Below the pieces are notes generated by a model that was not told where the DNA came from, searched no databases, and was given only the letters and a program-made list of their open reading frames with translations. From Echinostoma caproni (lineage: Eukaryota; Platyhelminthes; Trematoda; Plagiorchiida; Echinostomatidae), in the NCBI GenBank assembly GCA_900618425.1, contig UZAN01040963.1:1-19366 (forward strand): a stretch of 19,366 nucleotides of DNA. The letters are read 5' to 3'. A program made the position numbers and the translations under genes. This document shows positions 1 through 8,161 of this stretch, piece after piece; the stretch's first letter is position 1, and each line of letters starts with the position of its first letter.

Positions 1-203
1 TGATTATGCGATGTCACTCGCACCCCGCAATATGTTGCAGTTCCTGATACCTACTCACTTGGTCGTTGACCGATGTTCGGGACGACCATTGAACATCCAC
101 CCCTACATATCGCACTTAACCAGTGGCGTTACACCTAGTGTGACGCGTTCACAGCACTGTTCACTGATTGGATAATCCTTGCGAGGAAGTCACACCGATG
201 TGA
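1..203. other. Gene-free left edge, upstream of transposase relic
   Basis: No reading frame of note. A short stretch around 26-58 (core GCAGTTCCTG) resembles 2991-3024 in the same orientation, with roughly two thirds of bases shared by eye. This hints at a dispersed repeat running into the window from the left. It could include the 5' untranslated part of the Tigger-like element that follows, but I could not identify a terminal inverted repeat. Confidence 0.3.
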
Positions 204-787
204 GTGATCGGAGATAGTGTCACTTTACGTCAAAATGTGCAAGCGCCTATCGATCAGGAAGAGGCAGAATATGTGGGAAATGGTGAAACAGCCAGATCAC
301 TTGGGATTTCACTGAAACCTATCTGCAACGTTGTATCCTATCGAACGACTATCGGAGCATTTTTAAACCCTGAAGGATCTGAGGAAATTTGCCACCTGAA
401 AATCAACGAAAAGTCCAAGGCAATGAATGAGACAACTTTGGCGTGGTTTACTGCTGAGACAAAGGCATGGAGAGTCCCCAATGATGGAGAGCATCTTACT
501 TAAGAAAGCAATCCGGTTAGCAAAAGGATTACATCACTTCAAGGCTTCCAAAGGTAGGTTTCGCCCTTGGTCGGATAGATATGGTATTCCGTCTTGCAAA
601 ATGAGGAACAAGCAACTCAGGTGCATTACTTTATAGGTCTGTGGGGAAAGTATAGTGGTGCAGCGTGATGCAGCGGACTAGTTTCGAGCGGCGTTACCGT
701 AGTTGATACATGAATATGCTGACTGTGATATTTTAAATGTAGATGAAACATTTAGAACACAATTTCAGGTGAAAAAATGCTTTCAAT
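204..787 (+). pseudogene. Tigger/pogo-like DDE transposase, N-terminal fragment, broken
   Basis: This is a relic of a cut-and-paste transposase of the Tc1/mariner superfamily, Tigger/pogo (CENP-B/Jerky-like) branch. Reading from 204, a first helix-turn-helix region (around EAEYVGNGETARSLGIS) is followed by a CENP-B/Tc5-type DNA-binding region: ETTLAWFTAE, then, after a +1 shift near 484-500, KKAIRLAKGLHHFKASKGRF and DRYGI. This matches the family pattern of a 'W-F..r..g.pi' helix, a 'A..la..l....FkAS.gWl..F..r..I' helix and then a catalytic core. In the second frame a stop lies at 634-636, after which CGESIVVQRDAAD continues. Another two stops precede HEYADCDILNVDETF. NVDET (736-750) matches the first catalytic motif (family form 'NADET'), with Asp at 742-744. 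The other catalytic residues are absent because the frame ends at the foldback insertion. At least one frameshift and three stops make it non-functional. The family call is from motif recall. Confidence 0.72.
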
Positions 788-801
788 AACTCATAATCAT
801 G

Positions 802-1008
802 TTGACAAAATATCGAAAATCGGTTCTCGTAGCTCGGGTGAACTGAATTCCGTTTCGCCTGTTCGCCGAGCTTGGCAATTTGTTTGCAGACGTTTCATCA
901 CCAGCCGAGGTGAAGTGGCCTTCACTTCACAAGCACTGATGATGTCACCTCGGCTGGTAATGAAACGTTTGCAAACAAATTGCCAAGCTCGGTGAACAGG
1001 CGAAATGG
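802..1008. mobile_element. Foldback (inverted-repeat) element with 14-bp target duplication
   Basis: Two arms, 845-913 and 945-1013, are reverse complements with 5 mismatches in 69 nt. They enclose a 31-nt spacer that can itself form a 7-bp hairpin (TGAAGTG/CACTTCA). The perfect 14-bp direct repeat AACTCATAATCATG occurs at 788-801 and 1009-1022, exactly flanking the unit, as expected of a target-site duplication. The left side carries about 43 extra bases (802-844) with no partner on the right, so the right end appears truncated. Because the arms are head-to-head, each reads open on both strands (for example TSPRLVMKRLQTN on the minus strand), but this is a shadow and not evidence of a gene. 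Possible identities are a non-autonomous foldback/MITE-like element, or a head-to-head pair of Penelope-like terminal repeats. The word GAAACGT in the arms also occurs in the insertion at 17330-17730, which favours the second reading weakly. Confidence 0.75.
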
Positions 1009-1022
1009 AACTCATAATCATG

Positions 1023-1946
1023 CCGTTAAATTTTATATGAGGGGGAAAATCCTAGGGGTTGGGGGAGATCAATAAAATGTGAGGTATCGTTCACTTCGTG
1101 TTTGTGTGTGTGTTGCGCACCGCATTCCCAGATATACGCTTCCTGGGTTTTCAGTTATTCCACGACGGTCGTGTGACCCAGTTCTGAGGGATCGGTGCTG
1201 TTGTGTCAAAATGTCAAAGGGGGAGCCGCATGGGCGAACCCAGGGGAGATGGAGAGTTTGGATAAGACGCTTCTGGGTCCATAGTTCTGGGAGTCAAATG
1301 CTTAATACAGATGGCCTCCGCTATGTACCAACGTACACTACAGTGGTCACCAAAGCCACCGTCATTCGGTTTATCTATGAGTTGTATCACACTAACGTGC
1401 AAACGGGCGAACGATAATCGCGATTGACTGGTAAGCGGATGAGTGAAACGAGATGTCAGATCCAAACGATCGATAACCACCATCGTGCGGACGCGCCTGT
1501 GTCAATAAATGAACGATACTCTCACTTGTTTTAGAGCACCGATGAAATTAGGCAGGTCACTTGTCAAAGGTCATCGTAACCCGGGTCTAAGGACAGTTTG
1601 TGAGATGAACTTTTAGTTTACGAATCGTTACTTGCTTGAGAGTTGCCGTAATTCCTGTAGGCTGGCATCTATGGCCTTCGGTTGGCTGAACAGGAGTGAA
1701 TTTCTTCTACATAAACTCCCATCTCAGGCCTGCCGGAAAATCTGCGCGAGAACCCGCTTGAGAAAATGGTGCGTGTATCTTGAACGAGTCGAACGTTGGA
1801 CCAGTGTCATCATAGCTTGAACGTTCTCATTCCGAATCTCCCCCATGGCGCATCGTTCCACAACGAATTTTCCTATGGTGATTCTCTACCAACACTTAAG
1901 CAGCATCCAATTCACAACTTATCCTCCTCTTATGCCGGCCCGAAAG
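1023..1946. other. Gene-free stretch between foldback and direct repeat A
   Basis: The part at 1080-1500 is richer in GC than its surroundings and is open for about 112 codons forward (1079-1417, GTG start only) and 89 codons on the opposite strand. Neither product is recognisable, and neither has an initiator ATG in position or a family motif. A further forward open stretch at 1632-1820 (TTG start) is equally unrecognised. I could not find the catalytic remainder of the Tigger-like transposase here. Best read as old, unidentified repeat or intergenic DNA. Confidence 0.35.
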
Positions 1947-2251
1947 TCACACTACCGATCGGGTTTATTCATCGATCGGTCGGATAGATCATCCCAACAA
2001 GAGACCTGGTGCTTGCCCAGCTAACCCGAGCGAGAAACAGCACCTTGTCTACAACCGCGAACCTTTGGCAGTCCCCGTGAACTTCGACTGTACAGAAGGC
2101 GTGCCTTCACCACACGGATGAACTGCATATGACAACTAGATCATCCCAAAAAGATAAGATAATGTGAAACGCTGGAGTAATCGGACTATTGCACTATCCA
2201 CATAGAAACATGACATCTTAAGCTGACACTCAGACATCTTAAATTGAAAAA
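1947..2251 (+). repeat. Direct repeat copy A of a dispersed element
   Basis: About 305 bp that recur at 3976-4302 in the same orientation, with identity that I judge by eye at around 80 to 85 percent. Shared blocks include GACCTGGTGCTTGCC, CACCTTGTCTACAACCGCGA, GGCGTGCCTTCACCACACGG and ACTATCCACATAG. The copy opens with a perfect 8-bp hairpin, ACCGATCG (1954-1961) with CGATCGGT (1973-1980). It ends with a tail made of repeated GACATCTTA words followed by TTAAATTGAAAAAGG. No coding capacity is seen. It could be a SINE/MITE-type unit or a terminal repeat of a larger element. I do not recognise the family. Confidence 0.75.
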
Positions 2252-3305
2252 GGCATGGTTTTCGGATCACGTTATGGCATCACGTGTTGAACTTAGTCCG
2301 ACCAACGACGGCCATGATGAATCGATCAGTTTGTACATACACTGGTAACAACAAAAGAGAACGAGCAAATAGACGTCTACAGACGCTAACGGTACACATT
2401 TTTCACTAGAAAATCATGAATAAACTACAGAGCGAACAATCAGTTTGAATATGGGGAAAAAGTCAATGTTCTGAGTATACCCCGTAACAGATATTTCACT
2501 CATTTTAGATTTTATTTTCTTCTCATTGTACTCCAACTGGTTCACCTTTGATTTCCTTGAATGGCTTAACACGGATGTGATTATTATAGCTAAAGAAGTT
2601 GTACAATATGGTGGACGTCATATAACCCATTCTGTGGCTAGCCTAAGATTGCAACGGAATGGATGAGTATCTGGAACTAATATGGAATAATTGGGTCGGA
2701 AAAAGATCCTTTGAAGAAAGGTAGGTAGTATCGGGATAACTAGACACATAGAACTGAAAAAGGCTGAATACCGCATCGAATGTACCGATATTAAGCTGAG
2801 GGCGTCACGAAATATCTAAATTTCTTTGATACATAGAGGATGCGCAGGGCGGTAGATCTGAATTTCGTTATAACTAAACAGTTTATAATCATAAACAGTG
2901 GGAACAACTAACTCTTCATCGATCCGGTTGATTTTGTCACAAAACTGTCAACCGATTTTATACTACTTATTAGTATATACTACTGTTTACCGTATTATGT
3001 CGCAGTTCCTGGAATTTACCCACGTTTTCGAATTCCTGAGCGGTTCAACATAGCAGGAGATTGACCGTTTAAGCGGGGTTCAAGCTAAATTACCTTACCG
3101 GAAACCCAGGGGGAAAAAACAGTAATCACACTAAAAACCAGATTTAAGCACGAACAGAAAGCGAAGGAGAAAATTAAGTTCATCAGGGAATGAGGTCAGT
3201 TCATTCGTGGGCAAGCAAATAATGAGGTCAGGGGAAAAATCACGTTACTTAAAAACCTAACGATGCCGGTCAGGAGTGCATGCACGGAAAATTTCAACTT
3301 AACAC
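2252..3305. other. Unidentified interior between the two direct repeats
   Basis: About 1 kb of AT-rich sequence with no open frame above background, no transposase or RT motif and no tRNA-like box. If the direct repeats at 1947 and 3976 were terminal repeats of one element, this would be part of the internal region, but nothing in it resembles gag, protease, RT or integrase. The segment 2991-3024 resembles 26-58. Confidence 0.35.
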
Positions 3306-3337
3306 CGTATACTATACCTTTTTCAATTTAAGAAGTC
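3306..3337 (-). repeat. Inverted copy of the direct-repeat tail motif
   Basis: Read on the minus strand this gives GACTTCTTAAATTGAAAAAG followed by GTATAGTATACG. The tail of copy A at 2231-2252 is GACATCTTAAATTGAAAAAG, and the tail of copy B near 4284-4311 is GACATGTTCAATTGAAAAAT followed by AAAGTATACG. The motif is thus present three times in the block, twice forward and once inverted, immediately next to the long inverted repeat that starts at 3338. Confidence 0.55.
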
Positions 3338-3810
3338 ACACCTACTTGACCAACACTGGTGAGTAAACATGGATATCGATCATTTAAATTGTATATCCAC
3401 CAGAAACTAGTGTGTAAATATTCTTTTAGTTCTATTGAGCTCAATTGTTATACGTTTTTCATAACTGAAGTTTGAATTTTAGTTGATCTGCTTTTTATTG
3501 AACAATCTTCATGACGGTGGTGGCAGTTAATTAGAGGTTGTTACGTGGTACGACGAAAGTTGGAGGTGATGGAGGGTGTTAAACACCATCTTCGGAGCGA
3601 TAATTTGGTTATCTGATCCGCTTGACCATGGACTAGCATAAACTTGTGCAGACGAACCCCGGATGCCAACTTTATCTTTGGACTTTAAACCGTACATAAG
3701 CCGATTTCACGGTTCGTGCGCTAAATCCTTCCAAAGCTGATACGCTAGTCCATGGTCAATTAAAATGATCGATATCCGTGTTTATTCACCAGTGTTGGTC
3801 AAGTAGGTGT
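3338..3810. repeat. Long inverted repeat with a split left arm
   Basis: The right arm is continuous (3744-3810). Its outer 54 nt (3757-3810) pair with 3338-3391 with 3 mismatches. Its inner 14 nt (GCTAGTCCATGGTC, 3744-3757) pair perfectly with 3624-3637. On the left, the two halves are therefore separated by about 232 bp (3392-3623) that has no partner on the right. Either something was inserted into the left arm or the right arm lost the same stretch. The central part (about 3638-3743) includes an AACCGT/ACGGTT mini-hairpin. No coding frame is seen. The structure resembles a foldback-type element but is unrelated in sequence to the one at 802-1008. Confidence 0.72.
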
Positions 3811-3975
3811 TTCGGTGGCTTATCCAGTAGCATCTGAGATGAATCCGTGGTTAGCTCACCAAAAGTAACACGGGGCAATAGCTGATTCCCAGGAAGGTAT
3901 GAGGAGCGAACCTAGTGACGAAAAGATCCAATCTTACATTCCACAACGTCGAATTCGATGATATATTCATATATA

Positions 3976-4302
3976 TCACATTGCCGATCGGGCTCATTTA
4001 TTAATCGGTCGGATAGTTCAGCCGCAACAAGGGACCTGGTGCTTGCCTAGTTAATCCGAGCGAGGAACCACACCTTGTCTACAACCGCGAGTGTTTAGCA
4101 GACCCAGTGAACTTCTACTGTACAGCAGGCGTGCCTTCACCACACGGATGGACTGGACGTGACGACAAGATCATCACAAAACGTACAAGACAATGTGAAA
4201 CGACGGAGCAATTGCACCATCGTACTATCCACATAGCAACATGAGATCTTAAATTAATTCTGTGACATCTTTTATTGATATTCGGACATGTTCAATTGAA
4301 AA
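3976..4302 (+). repeat. Direct repeat copy B of the dispersed element
   Basis: Second copy of the unit at 1947-2251, about 327 bp. It shares the opening (TCACATTGCCGATCGGG against TCACACTACCGATCGGG), the middle blocks and the tail. The opening hairpin is eroded here to CCGAT/ATCGG. The tail is longer than in copy A, with three variants of the GACATCTTA word, which suggests expansion or contraction of a short tandem tract. An open frame starting at 4275 overlaps the tail and is not considered a gene. Confidence 0.75.
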
Positions 4303-5789
4303 ATAAAGTATACGACCCCAGTGACGATAGTTTGCTACGGGAGGAGCAAAGACGATTCCAGCCTACGGTCATTGAATCGTCAATGCCTACAATGATCATA
4401 GGCTCTCATTTTGGCCGTCGACTGAGAAGGTTCTCTACATCGTCACTTGTGTTTCCTCGGGGTTTATTCGACTGAAAATTCACGCTTTTCAGATATAACT
4501 CTAGTTTGATTTCAAGCATCTGGTCCAACGTAATCAGTTTGTTCATCGCGGAATTAAACACTTTTCCACCAGCTGGACCTCAAGCTCTGAATGTTTCAGC
4601 CGTTAGTATGCGTTAGACTTTATGCATCGTTCAGTGGGTAATATGTGTTTTTATTTTTACTTTTTGTCGCATCCAAGGCACGGAACTGAGCGTTCTTTGT
4701 CATGTTTTTAATATTAGAAACTTGAACTCTGTACAAAACCTTTAAGATCCAGCTTGACCATAAGATCGACGCGGTAATTATTATCCGTGTCAATACTTCA
4801 AATATAGTTTGGATTGCCCCTTCGATTCTTAGGTGTGCGTTGTTCCCAATATTGCAGATATTGTCGTGTGGTATTTCTCGATTTCTTGTAGTGAGTGCAT
4901 GGTGATTTTGTGCAAAATAAATAGAGTTTGATAAAATTCAGATAGTTCACCTCACTCCAAAATCTGCCAGTGTTCGTTTCCCTGCCCCGGTATCGCCCAG
5001 ACCTAATTAGGTACGCGTTCTGTACGGTGCAACACCTGTAGAGTACATCACCAGGTACCAATTGTGCACACACATCACATTATTCTGGGACCCGTGGGTT
5101 TTCCAGTTACCTCGTTCATCGGCTAGATTTACCATCAATTTGTTGCCACTACCCCTTGTTTCAGTCGACATTTTGCTTTTCTCAGTCCTCTTTTAGCGTT
5201 TTCTCATCGAAATTGTCACAGAATATATAATATAGTTCTCGAACTTCGGTATACTAAATCTGACCATGCGTTGAGTCCTTCTGATAACATCCGGTTTCTT
5301 TAGGAAATATGAAAGAGGAATCATGCGAGAATACTTGAGGAGGACAATCTATCTTTTTTGTTCAGTTATTCTCCAGTCGTCCTTTCGTCTGTTGTCATAG
5401 CAGTAAGTGCGTTAGATGAATGTACTTACAGGTGTAGTGATTGCGGAGAAATTTACGAAGCAGCACTTCTCTCGAGGCCTCGAACTGCTAACCCTGCAGT
5501 ACGTTCTAATTCTATTAAACAGCGTCTGAACACTAATTTTCTACTGTAACGATTTTTTATTTTTATTTTGTGTATGTATTGGGGTTTGATAGACAGGTAT
5601 TGCAAGGGTATCCAGCCACTAGGCAGGAGAGCGTTTAGAGTTTTTATCCAAAGCCTTTAGTTTTGACAAAAACCTAACCGCAAGGCAGCGGGTGAAGCGA
5701 GATGGAGGCCTATTTACTCGAATCGATTAATCCTTCACCATTTTTTGCCGACTGTAACGCAAATTCCAGTTGAACCCTCAACCTGGAGG
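4303..5789. other. Gene-free stretch before LINE copy 1
   Basis: No recognisable gene. A 91-codon reverse-strand open stretch (4798-5073, GTG start) and a 63-codon forward stretch (5358-5549, TTG start) lack any family signature and lack an ATG start. The part at 5560-5790 lies directly before the readable RT and may contain decayed upstream LINE sequence, but I could not align it to a protein motif. Confidence 0.35.
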
Positions 5790-5849
5790 ACCAGGAGACT
5801 AGACTTTGTCTGACCACCACCCATTGACCTTCCAGGCATGATAGGATCT

Positions 5850-7114
5850 CCTGGATTCACAAAAGCCATTCAGTGTAGCTCGTTGTGTCATAGAGGTGCA
5901 AAAGCCATCATACCACGTCAAGGTGCAGTCACGGCATGACTTTTTTATACGTTCGCAGTATTCCTTGACCTGAAAGCAGCCTTCGACTTAGTTGACCCTG
6001 AAGCTCTAATTAGCTCCCTTCTCCAAAAAGGAATGCCGCAGAAGTACGTCAACTTACCGAGGTCACTGTACTCATAGACATCTGGTCGTGTAAGGGTTTA
6101 CAACGAACCAAGTAGGCCGTTCATCACCAGCAGCGGCGTTCCTCAAGGGTGCCCTCTCTTGCCGTTCCTGTTCAATTCTTCGTAGACTAAATACTGGAGG
6201 ACGCACTAAGGGGTCTCCAAAACCTAGGTATTCAATGGGCAGGTGGAGAAAGGCTGTGCAATTTAGAATACGCCGATGACGTCGTCTGTCTTTTCGAAAG
6301 TATGGAGGACACGCAAAGTGCACTTGAAAGACTAACAAGTGTTGTTGCCACATTCGGTGTATGCTTTGCCTCTTCAAAGTGCAAAGTGATGCTGCAGGAC
6401 TGGATATCACCTACTCCCGCCTTGACACTAAATGGCCAGGAATTGATTATAGTAGATTACCTTTTCCACTTAGGTATCTGCGTGACCAATGACGTAGCGC
6501 AGCAAAGGAGATAACCGCCCGCGTTTCCAAGGCTCGAGCAGTATATTCAGGACTTAAACAATTTTGGCGCAGACGCGACGTTTCACTGAAGTTAAAAGAT
6601 CGTGTATATAGTGCCACCGTTCGTACAGTTCTGCTATTTGGTCCTGAGACCTTGAATTTGCAAATAGAAAATATCCGTCGACTAGAGATTTTCGATTATT
6701 GGTGTTTATGCAGTTTAGCCCACTTGGGATGGAACGAATGGGTTGGTAACAGGGACGGAAGTCGCCGTGTTTGGGAGTCTGTCGGGGATAAACCTGCTAG
6801 CACACCGAATTCAGATTAGTAGACTTCACTGGCTAAGGCACGTATTGCATATGCTCAGCTGTTGTCTACCGAACCGCGCTTTATTCTATGTAGCTTATCC
6901 GGGCTGGAGGAAACCACGGAGAGGTAAACAGATGACGCGGAGACGAGGCATAAAGAAATGCACAGAGATATTAGGTAGAGTAGGTGTCTCGTACCTCCCA
7001 GATTCGGATCCGGAAGACTCCACAACCGGTTGGTTGGAGACATTGAAGGATATGGCAGCGAGTCGACAGCAATGGCGTTCTTGTTGTCATTTCTTATCCG
7101 GCCAGAGCGCTTGA
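5850..7114 (+). pseudogene. LINE reverse transcriptase, broken reading frame (copy 1)
   Basis: The enzyme would copy element RNA into DNA at the target site. RT motif A is VFLDLKAAFDLVD (5958-5996), with the catalytic Asp in FLD. Next come KGMPQKYVNL, SSGVPQGCPLLPFLFN, and the catalytic YADD (6269-6280) within LEYADDVVCLFE. After the shifted stretch come ALTLNGQELIIVDYLFHLG (thumb) and ITARVSKARAVYSGLKQF. The C-terminal region has HWLRHVLHM, PNRALFYVAYPGWRK, MTRRRGIKKCTE and GWLETLKDMAASRQQWRS, ending with a stop at 7112-7114. Stops interrupt it after motif A (for example within LYS-stop-TSG), at FNSS-stop, and at 6512-6514, and there are several frame changes, so it is not translated as one protein. 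Both catalytic Asp motifs survive, which suggests moderate rather than extreme age. Confidence 0.82.
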
Positions 7115-7291
7115 AACGGTATGTACGCAGAGTTAGATTGTGCACTCTGTGTTGACCATAGTGGTTCACCTTCTTCTCTCTCCCTCAAAGTAGGTCCAAT
7201 CCCTATCTACCTTAAATTTTACCACATGTTGTATGCATTGCGAGTTTGGCAGTGATCAGTGAAGTTCGACTCACTGCATTTCGCTGTACGT

Positions 7292-7312
7292 TGATGATGA
7301 TGATGATGATGA
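7292..7312 (+). repeat. (TGA)n microsatellite, LINE 3' tail
   Basis: About seven TGA units directly at the end of LINE copy 1. LINE copy 2 ends in a comparable, more degenerate run of GAT/AAT triplets near 18112-18134, so the tract is likely the native 3' terminus of the family and not an independent microsatellite. Confidence 0.8.
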
Positions 7313-7406
7313 ACGATTTTTTCAGTGGGAAATTCTGAATTTCTGTCACCAGGTTATTGCCTTATAAAGGAACTCACAGATGGGATTGAATACTGCATGT
7401 ATTCGT

Positions 7407-7495
7407 GTTCGTAGCTCAGATGGACTGCGTTTAATTTTTCTCATTCGCCGAGCCCGAAAAGTTACTTCCAAACGCTTCATCCTCAAATTAGTGGA
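7407..7495 (+). repeat. Diverged single arm of the foldback family
   Basis: This segment aligns along its whole length with the left arm of the foldback at about 829-905: CGTAGCTCAGATGGACTG against CGTAGCTCGGGTGAACTG, then TTCGCCGAGC in both, and AACGCTTCATC against GACGTTTCATC. Identity is about 60 to 65 percent by eye. Only one arm is present; I see no reverse-complement partner downstream. It could be a solo arm, or a single terminal unit of the element from which the foldback was derived. Confidence 0.5.
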
Positions 7496-7848
7496 CATTC
7501 TGGTGCTTTGGGGTTCTTGAGACTGAACCTACTGTTAGGTCTCTTATATATTCATCTTACGAGATTCGGATCCTATATGCTCATTCTTAACACCAGCCGT
7601 AGCGAAGTTACTTTCTCCTCTCTGATCTATTGCTAGGTCATGGCTTCAGATCTAGTTTGTTGCTTCATTGGAGTCGCATCCACATAGCTAGATGATCTCA
7701 TTCTATGCGTCTGTTCAGTAAACTCAAAACGCATCGGGTGTGATGGATGGACAACACAGGCTTGCCTGGACTCATCAGTGCAGTGTATGCCCAAAACGTT
7801 TGTTTGTCAAGGCTCAAAACAGCTTGGATAGTTAATGAGAACCACAAG
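7496..7848. other. Gene-free stretch
   Basis: No open frame or repeat that I could name. On the minus strand, CTGATGAGTCC appears near 7767-7777, which is reminiscent of a hammerhead ribozyme core, but the required GAAAC partner is missing (see rejected items). Confidence 0.35.
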
Positions 7849-7900
7849 AGTTCTGGTTAGGCATTCACCTCTAGACTACCCCGGTCAAATCCTCTCGCGT
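7849..7900 (+). mobile_element. Possible tRNA-derived SINE head
   Basis: A pol III A-box-like stretch, TCTGGTTAGGCATTC (7852-7866), is followed about 31 bp later by a B-box-like GGTCAAATCC (7883-7892) with CTCTCGCG after it, a common layout in tRNA-derived SINEs. The B box is one base short of the usual GGTTCAAATCC. No full cloverleaf is apparent, so this is not called as a tRNA gene. Weak support. Confidence 0.3.
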
Positions 7901-8137
7901 TGGCTAAATCAACAGAACAACTGATACAGACGTGGCTACTTGCATCACCGAAGCACTTCACAATCGAGCAGAGCAGTGAAAAACCCAGCATAATTGGAGG
8001 TCACATTTTGTATCACCTTTGGCACAAAACTATCAGGGTAAAAAAGTATTTATATCGAAATGTGTTCGCACCGGTATGTGTCAATGTTTCTTTAAAAAAT
8101 TCGGGTTGGCCGTTTGTTGAGCAAATTTGGTTACTAT

Positions 8138-8161
8138 AGCAGAAACGGGGTTGTTTCTGCT
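8138..8161. repeat. Perfect short hairpin
   Basis: AGCAGAAAC (8138-8146) pairs perfectly with GTTTCTGCT (8153-8161) around a 6-nt loop, GGGGTT. It stands alone between gene-free stretches; the function is unknown and it may be chance. Confidence 0.45.

Larger units (their letters stand above)
5790..7313 (+). mobile_element. LINE (non-LTR retrotransposon) copy 1, 5'-truncated and decayed
   Basis: A roughly 1.5-kb relic of a non-LTR retrotransposon, read forward. It starts with a faint region matching the RT segment upstream of motif A (5850-5930), continues through the RT palm and thumb and the C-terminal region, has a short 3' tail of about 170 bp, and ends in a (TGA)n run at 7292-7312. A simple trinucleotide or tetranucleotide 3' tail is typical of RTE-like and some CR1-like LINEs, and fits better than a poly(A) tail. 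The left edge is not sharp; the 5' end (endonuclease) is missing, as expected from truncated reverse transcription. Copy 2 of the same family is at 16720-18138. The clade (RTE versus CR1) is not certain from what I can see. Confidence 0.75.

Noticed and set aside
797..1021. Reverse-strand 74-codon open frame across the foldback
   Set aside because: It is produced by the inverted arms themselves; the forward frame of the same region reads the same residues from the other arm. No evidence of an independent gene.
5358..5549. Short open frame with a hydrophobic N-terminus resembling a signal peptide and several Cys
   Set aside because: It starts with TTG, not ATG, is only 63 codons, and has no recognised domain; several random AG/GT sites nearby do not define an exon.
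6072..6410. Reverse-strand 112-codon open frame
   Set aside because: It is antisense to the RT palm of LINE copy 1, where motif B and YADD are read forward.
6855..7169. Reverse-strand 104-codon open frame
   Set aside because: Antisense to the LINE copy 1 C-terminal region; low-complexity Ser/Leu composition is a mirror of the forward codons.
7680..7790. Hammerhead-ribozyme-like core (CTGATGAGTCC) on the minus strand
   Set aside because: Hammerhead motifs occur in trematode SINE-like repeats, but here no GAAAC follows at a usable distance and the stem that should close after GAGTCC is absent.
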